From Alphaproteobacteria bacterium (GTDB lineage Bacteria; Pseudomonadota; Alphaproteobacteria; Rhodobacterales; Rhodobacteraceae), in the NCBI GenBank assembly GCA_030431825.1, contig JAUIIJ010000013.1, positions 1-64,000 of the forward strand: a DNA stretch of 64,000 nucleotides, written 5' to 3'. The notes below the pieces were generated by a model. It saw nothing but the letters and a program-made list of their open reading frames with translations. It was not told the origin of the DNA and did not search any database. Positions 49,844-57,764 of this stretch are shown here, one piece after another; positions within the stretch are counted from its first letter, which is position 1, and each line of letters starts with the position of its first letter. The position numbers and the translations under genes were made by a program.

Positions 49844-50818
49844 TCACTCGACAGCGGCCATGGCATCAAAGACGCCAGCGCCCCAGACATCTTCGAATTC
49901 GGCATAGACCGGGGCCATTGCCGCAGCCATTTCGGCGCGGTCGGGTTCGGTCACTTTCATGCCCTTGTCCTTCAGCGTCGCAACCAGCTCTGCCTCGACC
50001 TCCACGATGCTCTGGTTATATGCGTCGCCGACCTCGCTGAAGGCTTCGACCAGGATGGCCTGATCTTCGCCGGACAATGAGTTCCAGGCCATTTCAGACA
50101 CGATGGGCGCCACGAACTGGACCAGATGGCCGGTCAGGGCCAGATGTTCCTGCACTTCGTAGAACTTGGCCGCATCGATGGTGGGCAGCGGGTTTTCCTG
50201 GCCGTCGACAACGCCGGTTTGCAGGCCCAGGTACAATTCGGAGAAGGCCATCGGTGTCGGCGTAGCGCCAAGCGCCTTCATGAAGGACAGGCTCAGCGCC
50301 ACTTCGGGAACGCGCACCTTCATGTCGGCCATATCCGCAACCGAATTGACCGGGCCGAGGTTGTTGGTCAGATGGCGCGTGCCGTAGTACCAGATATCCA
50401 GCATCCGAAAGTCGTGGTCGGCGCGCAGTTCCTCGGCGATCTTCTGGCCCTGCTCGCTTGCGAACATGCGCTCGACATGGGCGAAGTCCTTGGCGAGGAA
50501 CGGTGCCTCGAACACCCCCATGCTGGGGGTCCACTGGCTCAGGATGCCGGCACCGTCGAGGGCCATCTGATGCGTGCCAAGTGTCATGCCCGTCAGGACC
50601 TCTTTGGCGCCACCGATCTGTGCGGACGGGAACACCTTGATGTCAACGCGACCGTCCGTTTTTTCGAGAACCTGCGCAGCGGCCTTTTCCAGCGCCAGAT
50701 TAGTCGGGTGCGACGGCGGCAAGACATGCCCCAGGCGCCATTCCTCCGCCTGGGCCTGCGACATCAGGGACAATGCGGCCGCGGTTGCCGCGGCGCTCAG
50801 CGTGGTCGAAAATCTCAT
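49844..50818 (-). CDS. TRAP transporter substrate-binding protein (DctP)
   Basis: Signal peptide MRFSTTLSAAATAAALSLMSQAQA; EEWRLGHVLPPSHPTNLALEKAAAQVLEKTDGRVDIKVFPSAQIGGAKEVLTG. Confidence 0.92.
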   Translation of the reverse strand: MRFSTTLSAAATAAALSLMSQAQAEEWRLGHVLPPSHPTNLALEKAAAQVLEKTDGRVDIKVFPSAQIGGAKEVLTGMTLGTHQMALDGAGILSQWTPSMGVFEAPFLAKDFAHVERMFASEQGQKIAEELRADHDFRMLDIWYYGTRHLTNNLGPVNSVADMADMKVRVPEVALSLSFMKALGATPTPMAFSELYLGLQTGVVDGQENPLPTIDAAKFYEVQEHLALTGHLVQFVAPIVSEMAWNSLSGEDQAILVEAFSEVGDAYNQSIVEVEAELVATLKDKGMKVTEPDRAEMAAAMAPVYAEFEDVWGAGVFDAMAAVE

Positions 50819-50865
50819 CTTTTCCTCCTGTAAACCGAGATGTTGTTGTGCGGGTGACTGCAATG

Positions 50866-52053
50866 TCAGCCTGGAAGGCAGGCAGGCCCGATCGGGTCGA
50901 AACTCTTGTAGGTCAGAATGAACTCGGCATGGCCGAGCTCTTCGGATTTGGTCGGCGTCCCGGCCGCCACGTCGATCACCAGGTCGTGGATTTCGTCGGC
51001 CACCGCATCAAGCCCGTCCCCCTGAAGGATACGCCCGGCGTTGACGTCCATATCATCGGCGAGGCGTGCGTAGGTGTCCGGGTTGGCACAGACCTTGATG
51101 ACCGGCGAAATCGCCGAACCCACAACCGAGCCGCGCCCTGTCACGAACAGTATAACATGCGCACCGCAGGCGATAAGCTCGGCGATCTCGGCATTGTCGT
51201 TGATGTTGGGAAAGCCGAACCGCACCTCGCCGTCCGGGACCACGTCCAGCAGATACAGGCCCCCGGTTGGCGGAATGTCACCCGGCTTGATCAGACCGAC
51301 AATCGGCGCGGCGCCGGATTTGGCATAGGCGCCCATCGATTTTTCCTCGATGGTCGACAGCCCGCCTTCGGCATTGCCCGCAGCAAAGCTGCCATAACCC
51401 AGCGTGGCATAGTATTCGGCGGCCTTGTTCACCGATTGCACAAGCGCGCGCGCCAGCTCCGGGGTGGCGGCTCGGGCGGCCATGATCTGCTCGCATCCGA
51501 TAAGCTCGCCGGTTTCCTCGAAGATGCAGGCGGCACCGGCGGCACCCATCCGGTCAAAGGCCCGACCGACCGCCGGATTGCCGGTGATCCCGCTGGTGGC
51601 ATCCGATCCACCGCAGATCGTACCGACCACCAGATCCGACATGTCCATGGGAACGCGGGGCGTGGCGCGCAGCGCCTTTATCTGCTCGGCAACCCAGGAG
51701 CGGCCCTGATCGACCGAAGACCGGGTCCCCCCTGCACGCTGGATCACGATGGAGGTGACCGGGCGGCCACTCTCGGCAACGGCCTTTTCCAGACGGAAGC
51801 GATTGAAGCTTTCGCACCCCAGCGACACCAGAAGCACCGCGCCCACGTTGGGATGCGTACACAGCCGCTCCATCATGGTCTGGGCGTAGTCGTTCGGATA
51901 GCACCCCGGAAAGCCGATCACCTGTGCGCCCTGATCGCGATAGGGCATCACGATTTCGGTGGCGACATGGCGCGCGCATTCCACGAGATAGACCACGGCG
52001 GTCACATTGCGGATGCCCTTGCGGCCGTCGCGGCGCAGATAGCCTTCAAGCAT
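50866..52053 (-). CDS. UxaA family hydrolase, large subunit (altronate/sugar-acid dehydratase C-terminal type)
   Basis: GYLRRDGRKGIRNVTAVVYLVECARHVA; IGFPGCYPNDYAQTMMERLCTHPNVGAVLLVSLGCE; CGGSDATSGITGNPAVG. Confidence 0.88.
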   Translation of the reverse strand: MLEGYLRRDGRKGIRNVTAVVYLVECARHVATEIVMPYRDQGAQVIGFPGCYPNDYAQTMMERLCTHPNVGAVLLVSLGCESFNRFRLEKAVAESGRPVTSIVIQRAGGTRSSVDQGRSWVAEQIKALRATPRVPMDMSDLVVGTICGGSDATSGITGNPAVGRAFDRMGAAGAACIFEETGELIGCEQIMAARAATPELARALVQSVNKAAEYYATLGYGSFAAGNAEGGLSTIEEKSMGAYAKSGAAPIVGLIKPGDIPPTGGLYLLDVVPDGEVRFGFPNINDNAEIAELIACGAHVILFVTGRGSVVGSAISPVIKVCANPDTYARLADDMDVNAGRILQGDGLDAVADEIHDLVIDVAAGTPTKSEELGHAEFILTYKSFDPIGPACLPG

Positions 52054-52363
52054 GGGTGCCTCCTGCGGTTTCTGTCAGCGAATGCGTGGGGGTATAGTCG
52101 CTCTGGATATTGTGCACATGCACATGGTCGCCCGGTGAGATATCGACCGAGGCCGAGCCGATCGGCACCCCGTATTTGCGGATTTTCTCGCCCCGGACGA
52201 TGGCAACGCGCGCAATCTTCTGGCCCAGCGTCACCGGCTGTTTCACATCGACGAACGTGCCGTCAGATACGGGGTTCGGCCCGGTCTCGACCGGTCCGAG
52301 CGCCACCAGAACATTATCGGTGTCGGACAGCAGCAACAGCTTGTGTGTGTTCGGAGTCGTCAT
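52046..52363 (-). CDS. UxaA family hydrolase, small subunit (SAF domain)
   Basis: LGQKIARVAIVRGEKIRKYGVPIGSASVDISPGDHVHVHNIQSDYTP. Confidence 0.88.
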   Translation of the reverse strand: MTTPNTHKLLLLSDTDNVLVALGPVETGPNPVSDGTFVDVKQPVTLGQKIARVAIVRGEKIRKYGVPIGSASVDISPGDHVHVHNIQSDYTPTHSLTETAGGTHA

Positions 52364-52375
52364 GCGGGGCTTTCG

Positions 52376-53485
52376 TCAGATTTTGAGAACGGTTGCATTC
52401 TCGATCAGGTCCCAGTCCAGATCGCGGCCCAGACCGGGCGTATCGGGAAGGCGGGCTATACCGTCTTGAACCGGCAGCGGCTCGGTCAGGCCAAAGGCGA
52501 AATCCTCGACCGGACACAGCAGTTCCAGATAGGAACAGTTGCGGATCGCCGCGCACAGATGCAGGTTCACCAGTTCGAGCGGATGGAAGATGGTCGAATG
52601 CAATTCGCAATTGACGTTGAACGCCTCGGCCAGATGCGCCGTCTTCATGACTGCGGTCACACCGCCCGACCAGCTTACGTCGGCGCGCACCGCATCCACC
52701 ACATGTGTCGAAAGACATTCCGCGATACTGTATGGATGCTTTGCGATGACCTCGGTGCCCCAGACCGGTATATCCAGCGCGCGGGTCAACTCGCGCAGGG
52801 ACGACAGGCTTTCATCGGCCATGGGTTCCTCGAACCAGGCAAATCCAAGCTCTTCGAGACCCCGGCCATAGCGCAGCGCCTCGGGCAGGGTCATGAGCGC
52901 GACGGGATCCGAGGCCAGCGTGAACTCTCGTCCGACCGCCGCGCGCACATCGGCGTGAATATCCAGATCATCGGCAATCGACTTGCCGGGCGGGTGCAGC
53001 TTGTAGGCTGCAAACCCGTTGTCCCGCGCCGCCAAGGCCTCGGCGATATAGGCGTCGGCATCGTCATGGAACATGGAACTCAGGTATACCGGCACCTCGT
53101 CCCGAACGCCGCCCAGAAACTTGTAGAGGGGCTGGCCAGCCGCCTGCGCCGCCAACAGCCAGAGACATGTATCCAGCGGCCCGTAGATATAGATCGGCAG
53201 ATGGCTCCAGAACCGATCCTGAGTTCGAAAATCGTGCCAGAGCGCCTCGCGGTCGCGCGCGTCCCTTCCCTCGAAAAAGGGTCTCAGGGACGCGGCCAGA
53301 TGGGCAGAGCCAAGCGCACTCGCACCGGCAAAGCCGAAGATCGACGCGCGCTGCCCGCAATCGGTTTCCATCGTATAGACCAGAAACTCGATCCCCTCGG
53401 CACGTTTCGCACCTCGGAGCAGATCGCCGGAAGCGGCATCGCCGGCAATCCGGCACGCGCGAATGTCCAGCCGCCTGATGCGCAT
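52376..53485 (-). CDS. Enolase superfamily (mandelate racemase/muconate lactonizing) dehydratase-like enzyme
   Basis: FAAYKLHPPGKS; LASDPVALMTLPEALRYGRGLEELGFAWFEEPM; WGTEVIAKHPYSIAECLSTHVVDAVRADVSWSGGVTAVMKTAHLAEAFNVNCELHS. Confidence 0.85.
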   Translation of the reverse strand: MRIRRLDIRACRIAGDAASGDLLRGAKRAEGIEFLVYTMETDCGQRASIFGFAGASALGSAHLAASLRPFFEGRDARDREALWHDFRTQDRFWSHLPIYIYGPLDTCLWLLAAQAAGQPLYKFLGGVRDEVPVYLSSMFHDDADAYIAEALAARDNGFAAYKLHPPGKSIADDLDIHADVRAAVGREFTLASDPVALMTLPEALRYGRGLEELGFAWFEEPMADESLSSLRELTRALDIPVWGTEVIAKHPYSIAECLSTHVVDAVRADVSWSGGVTAVMKTAHLAEAFNVNCELHSTIFHPLELVNLHLCAAIRNCSYLELLCPVEDFAFGLTEPLPVQDGIARLPDTPGLGRDLDWDLIENATVLKI

Positions 53486-54135
53486 CAGAACTTGCCGTAA
53501 GTCAGATAGGCTTCCTGCGGATCGGTGCCGTTCATGATCGCGGTGCGCACCTTGCTTTCGGTCTGCATCGCCTCGACGCTCTTCATCGTCACGTCTTCGG
53601 CAAGGGCGCGCGGGACACGCACCATACCATCTCGATCGCCCAGCAGATAATCACCCGGCTCGATCCGCACGTCCTCGATCTGGATCGGAACATCGGTCGC
53701 GGTCGGTACCCAGCGCCCGACGACATCCTTGGGGGTATGCCCCCGCCGCCAGGTCTGAAACCCGATGTCGAGCAAAAAGTTCGTGTCGCGCGCCAGACCG
53801 TCCAGAACGCAGCCCAGAACACCCTTCTTCTGCAGCGTTTCTGCCGTCAGTTCACCCATCTGCGCGAGGTCGTGCGTGTGCGGCTGGCTGACCCAGACAT
53901 GGCCGGCCCTGGCCTTGGACAGCAGACCGGTCCAGGCCAGCAAGGTCTGATGCCCGTCGGCCGTATCATCGGGACGTCCCTCGATGGTGAAGGCCGGCCC
54001 GCACAGGGTCCGTTCCGGCATCAGCGGCGTGATGTCGTGGGGCAAGGTGAAATTTCTCAGCCCCATAGCGCGCAGTATGTCGTGCACAACGCCCGAATAG
54101 CAGGTCGAGAGTTGCTCGGTGATCGTGTCGGTCAT
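53485..54135 (-). CDS. RraA family protein
   Basis: LSTCYSGVVHDILRAMGLRNFTLPHDITPLMPERTLCGPAFTIEGRP; KKGVLGCVLDGLARDTNFLLDIGF. Confidence 0.88.
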   Translation of the reverse strand: MTDTITEQLSTCYSGVVHDILRAMGLRNFTLPHDITPLMPERTLCGPAFTIEGRPDDTADGHQTLLAWTGLLSKARAGHVWVSQPHTHDLAQMGELTAETLQKKGVLGCVLDGLARDTNFLLDIGFQTWRRGHTPKDVVGRWVPTATDVPIQIEDVRIEPGDYLLGDRDGMVRVPRALAEDVTMKSVEAMQTESKVRTAIMNGTDPQEAYLTYGKF

Positions 54136-54176
54136 GCCTACCCCTTCGAAACTGGCCCGGCGATGCCGGGAAGGCG

Positions 54177-55091
54177 ATGGGTGGAGGCGGCGCCTCTACC
54201 CAAAATTCACATATGAGTTGTCGCTTCATCAATGAATTGGTTGATTGTGTCAATGAAAACTTGCGGCTAATGTTGCCGCAGTGTCGGAAAGGCTATGGCG
54301 TATTGGACGAAGAGACTGGAAAATACAGGGCGCCCGCGCTCGATAAGGGGTTGGATATACTTGAGTTTCTTGCCGCCTCGCCCGATGGGTTGACCAAGGT
54401 CGAGATCGCCAAGGGGCTTGGCCGCACAGCCAATGAAATCTATCGGATGCTCAGCACGCTGGAGCGGCGCAACTATGTCACCTCCTCGCCGGGCGGGGAC
54501 AAATTCATGCTGAGTCTCAAGCTGCTGATGCTCGCCAATGCGCATCCGCCGCGGCGTCGGTTGCTGGACATCGCCGAACCGCTGATGCGGCAGTTCACGC
54601 AAAAAAGCGAACAGTCCAGCCATCTCGCGCTCTGGGAAGACGGCAATGTTGTCATTTCCTCTTCCATGTCCGCACCCGGAAACTGGCGGCTTGCCCTCAG
54701 GCCCGGCGCAACGGTCGGAATGTACAACACCGGTTCCGGATTCGTTCTGGTGGCCTTTCAGCCGGATCAGACACGCAAGCGCATGATCGGCGAACATCAC
54801 CTGGTCAAAGGTGAAGACCGGATACCCGACGCAACCTTTCTGAAAACACTCGATCATGTGAAAGAGGTCGGTTTCTCACGCGGGGCGAGCCAGACATTGA
54901 CCGGGGTCATCAACCTGTCTTTCCCGATCCTCGACCCCTCGGGCTGTGCCATCGCCGCCTTCACCTGCCCCTATATCGAGCGGATCGACGATTATGATGC
55001 ACCAACGCTTGACGATGTCATCGCAATGGCCGGAGAGGCCGCAAAACAGATCGGCCGACAGGTCAGCGGAAGGTTCCTGGGGCTCAGGTGA
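54177..55091 (+). CDS. IclR family transcriptional regulator (true start may be near 54270)
   Basis: KYRAPALDKGLDILEFLAASPDGLTKVEIAKGLGRTANEIYRMLSTLERRNYV. Confidence 0.92.
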   Translation: MGGGGASTQNSHMSCRFINELVDCVNENLRLMLPQCRKGYGVLDEETGKYRAPALDKGLDILEFLAASPDGLTKVEIAKGLGRTANEIYRMLSTLERRNYVTSSPGGDKFMLSLKLLMLANAHPPRRRLLDIAEPLMRQFTQKSEQSSHLALWEDGNVVISSSMSAPGNWRLALRPGATVGMYNTGSGFVLVAFQPDQTRKRMIGEHHLVKGEDRIPDATFLKTLDHVKEVGFSRGASQTLTGVINLSFPILDPSGCAIAAFTCPYIERIDDYDAPTLDDVIAMAGEAAKQIGRQVSGRFLGLR

Positions 55092-55252
55092 CCCGCACGA
55101 CGCCAGCCCCCCGCGCTCCTCGGGCGGGCAGGCCCGGTCCGAGCAGGGAAACAGATGCTTCGGCATTGACCAGCCCGGCGATTTGTGAGCGCAATTTCAC
55201 CCGACAGGCTGACCCGCGCCGGTAACGCCAACGCCTGACTGCGGAGGACCAG

Positions 55253-57151
55253 ATGACACAGACCGCCACACCTACCGAGTTCACCGTGACCGGCACGGAG
55301 TCATCAATGGACCCGCACCTCCAGTGGGCGGTCAGCAACCGAAAACGCGGCTTTCTGCGGAGTGCCACAGCCTCATCGGCACCCAGCGAGATCTCGGTTA
55401 TTGCCAAGGTCACGAGCGCCGCCATGTGGCACGGGCTGAGCGAAGTGCGCAACCCGATGCCGATCGCCGGACGGGACGCTGCAGACAAGACGACCATCGT
55501 GACCGGCCGGGTGCCGGTCGACAGGATCGAGTTCATCCGCGAACTGGATTTTGTCGAGAGCCTCAAGGCCGCACAGCCCGTCCAGCTGACCCTCGCAGCA
55601 GGGACCGAGGAGACATCGGCCAGGCCCGATCTGCTACCGCCGGGCACGCTGGCAAATGGCGGAGAGGGTGTTGTCGTGGGCGTCATCGACTACGGATGTG
55701 ACTATGCGCATCGCAACTTCCGCGACGGTGCCGGCAGGACAAGGATCGAAGCGATCTGGCACCAGGCTGGCGCGAGGATCCCGACGTCGACTGCCGTTAG
55801 CTATGGTCGCGAATACACCGCCGACGAGATCAACGCCGCGCTCGCCCAGGCGGATCCCTATGCTGCGCTCGGATATGCGCCAGCCCCCGATACGCCCAAC
55901 AGTGTCGGCACGCATGGCACGCACGTGATGGATATCGCCGCAGGAAACGGCTTTGGTTCCGGCGTCGCGGGTTTCGCCCCGAACGCCACCTTGATCTTCG
56001 TCGACGTTTCCCACGCCGACATCCCGTTTTCCGGGCCAAGCGTCGTCGAGACGTCGTTCGGTGATTCCGTCATGCTGCTGGAGGCGGTTCAGTACATATT
56101 CGACAAGGCCGGTGACCGGCCATGTGTCGTCAACATCAGCCTCGGAACGAATGGTGGGCCACATGACGGCTCGACCCTGGTCGAGGACGGGATCGACCGG
56201 CTTCTGAGCGAAGCGCCGAACCGCGCCGTGACCATTGCGGCATCCAATTCGCACAAGGACGGCATTCATGCCGCCGGGCAGATCGCGCAGGACGGCTTTA
56301 TCGACCTGATCTGGCGCGTGCCAACCAACGACTTTTCGCACAATGAGCTTGACGTCTGGTATCCCGGTTCGGACGCCTTCGACGTGGAACTGATCGATCC
56401 TTCGGGCAACAGCCTCGGTACGATTCCCGCCGGCAGCAACGGCCAGTTGCTCGACGCCGCGGGCAATGTCGAGATATTCGCGGCCAACCGGTTGCACGAC
56501 CCGAACAACGGTGACAACCAGATCGGCATTTTTCTGGAAGACACGGTCGCACCGGGGGCCTGGACGGTCCGACTGCTGGGGCGATCGGTCACCGACGGCA
56601 ACTTTCACGCCTGGATCGAGCGCGACAACGCCGTGCCCTCCTCCTTTGCGCCGCCGCACGATAACAGCCACACGATCGGTTCTATCTCCTGCGGGCGAAA
56701 CACGATCGTCGTGGGGTCCTATGATGCCCATAAATCGGAGAAACCGATCTCCTGGTTTTCCAGCGAAGGACCAACCCGCGACGGTCGGCGCAAGCCGGAG
56801 GTCTCGGCACCGGGTCACGCGGTCGAGGCCGCCCATTCGCGAACCCTGACCGGTGTCGTGTCGAAAAGCGGCACCAGCATGGCGGCACCCGCGATGGCGG
56901 GGATCATATCCCTGATCTTTGCAGAGGCCAGGAAACAAGGCACCGACCTCACGATCACCGAACTCCACGACATCATCGCCGCATCCGTCAACTCATCCCC
57001 GCCGACACCTCCCGGGGGATGGGATGCGCGTTACGGCCGCGGGCGAATCGACGCCGCAAAGGCGATCGGCGAGATACATAAGCGCAGCGCTGCGCCTCTG
57101 GTGGCTTCTGCGGGCAAAACCAGGTCGGCGCCCAGGAAAAAGAAGACCTGA
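55253..57151 (+). CDS. S8 (subtilisin-like) serine peptidase without evident signal peptide
   Basis: Catalytic motifs VVVGVIDYGCDYAH (D), SVGTHGTHVMDIAAG (H), SKSGTSMAAPAMAGI (S); basic tail RSAPRKKKT. Confidence 0.92.
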   Translation: MTQTATPTEFTVTGTESSMDPHLQWAVSNRKRGFLRSATASSAPSEISVIAKVTSAAMWHGLSEVRNPMPIAGRDAADKTTIVTGRVPVDRIEFIRELDFVESLKAAQPVQLTLAAGTEETSARPDLLPPGTLANGGEGVVVGVIDYGCDYAHRNFRDGAGRTRIEAIWHQAGARIPTSTAVSYGREYTADEINAALAQADPYAALGYAPAPDTPNSVGTHGTHVMDIAAGNGFGSGVAGFAPNATLIFVDVSHADIPFSGPSVVETSFGDSVMLLEAVQYIFDKAGDRPCVVNISLGTNGGPHDGSTLVEDGIDRLLSEAPNRAVTIAASNSHKDGIHAAGQIAQDGFIDLIWRVPTNDFSHNELDVWYPGSDAFDVELIDPSGNSLGTIPAGSNGQLLDAAGNVEIFAANRLHDPNNGDNQIGIFLEDTVAPGAWTVRLLGRSVTDGNFHAWIERDNAVPSSFAPPHDNSHTIGSISCGRNTIVVGSYDAHKSEKPISWFSSEGPTRDGRRKPEVSAPGHAVEAAHSRTLTGVVSKSGTSMAAPAMAGIISLIFAEARKQGTDLTITELHDIIAASVNSSPPTPPGGWDARYGRGRIDAAKAIGEIHKRSAAPLVASAGKTRSAPRKKKT

Positions 57152-57224
57152 CCTCAGGAAGACTCGCCGTGCGACCGAGGAATGCCTATGTTGAAGGGAT
57201 GCGCCCTGAGTGCGGGAGAAAGGC

Positions 57225-57506
57225 ATGAGCGGCTTCGAGATTCAAAGAAACCGGTTCCGTAAAGTCAGCGGGGTCTCGGAATCCGACCTCGACAAGGCGG
57301 AGCACAGCAGGCTGCGCGCCATCGTAAAGGTCAATGTCGAGGGATATGTTCCCAAGGATGTGGAATTGCGCAAGCGGATAGACGACGAGATGTTCACCGC
57401 CGAGTTTGCCCCGGACGTGCTGGAAAAACTCGAGAGGGATGAAAGCGTCTCGTCAGTCGCCGTTTCTAGAAAGCTGGATATCATCGAGCCAGACAAGCAA
57501 GGATGA
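57225..57506 (+). CDS. Small protein resembling S8 N-terminal propeptide/I9-like inhibitor; candidate partner of upstream protease
   Basis: AGAAAGG upstream of ATG; IVKVNVEGYVPKDVELRKRIDDEMFTAEFAPDVLEKLERDESVSSVAVSRKLDII parallels protease residues IAKVT...TGRVPVDRIEFIRELDFVESLKAAQPVQL. Confidence 0.55.
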   Translation: MSGFEIQRNRFRKVSGVSESDLDKAEHSRLRAIVKVNVEGYVPKDVELRKRIDDEMFTAEFAPDVLEKLERDESVSSVAVSRKLDIIEPDKQG

Positions 57507-57764
57507 GTTGCGCCACTCTGTGTCTGCGTGTTCCATTTCTCGATCTCCGACCTGCTGTCGAGGCTGGGCGACACCTATGAAAACGTCGGCGTCCGGCAGC
57601 GACGCAAGGCATGGTATGTGCGCCACATTCCGGTGATCGTAGCCTTGCGCCTTGTTGGTCGGATCAAGGTATCCGGTCGAAATGGCGGCAAGTTCACTCG
57701 GCCTGGCATTCTTGCGAGGCAGCATGATGGCGCACGCATTCGGGGCGCGGCGTCTCGGCCAGTT

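Noticed and set aside
50866-52363. SuyAB (sulfolactate sulfo-lyase) identity for the split UxaA pair, which would link it to the sulfonate operon
   Set aside because: SuyAB and UxaA-type dehydratases share the fold and split organisation, but this pair sits with FAH, SDR, RraA and enolase-type genes typical of sugar-acid pathways; kept only as an alternative to test
55634-56968. 444-aa minus-strand ORF inside the S8 protease
   Set aside because: Antisense to a protease with intact D/H/S catalytic motifs; low-complexity composition
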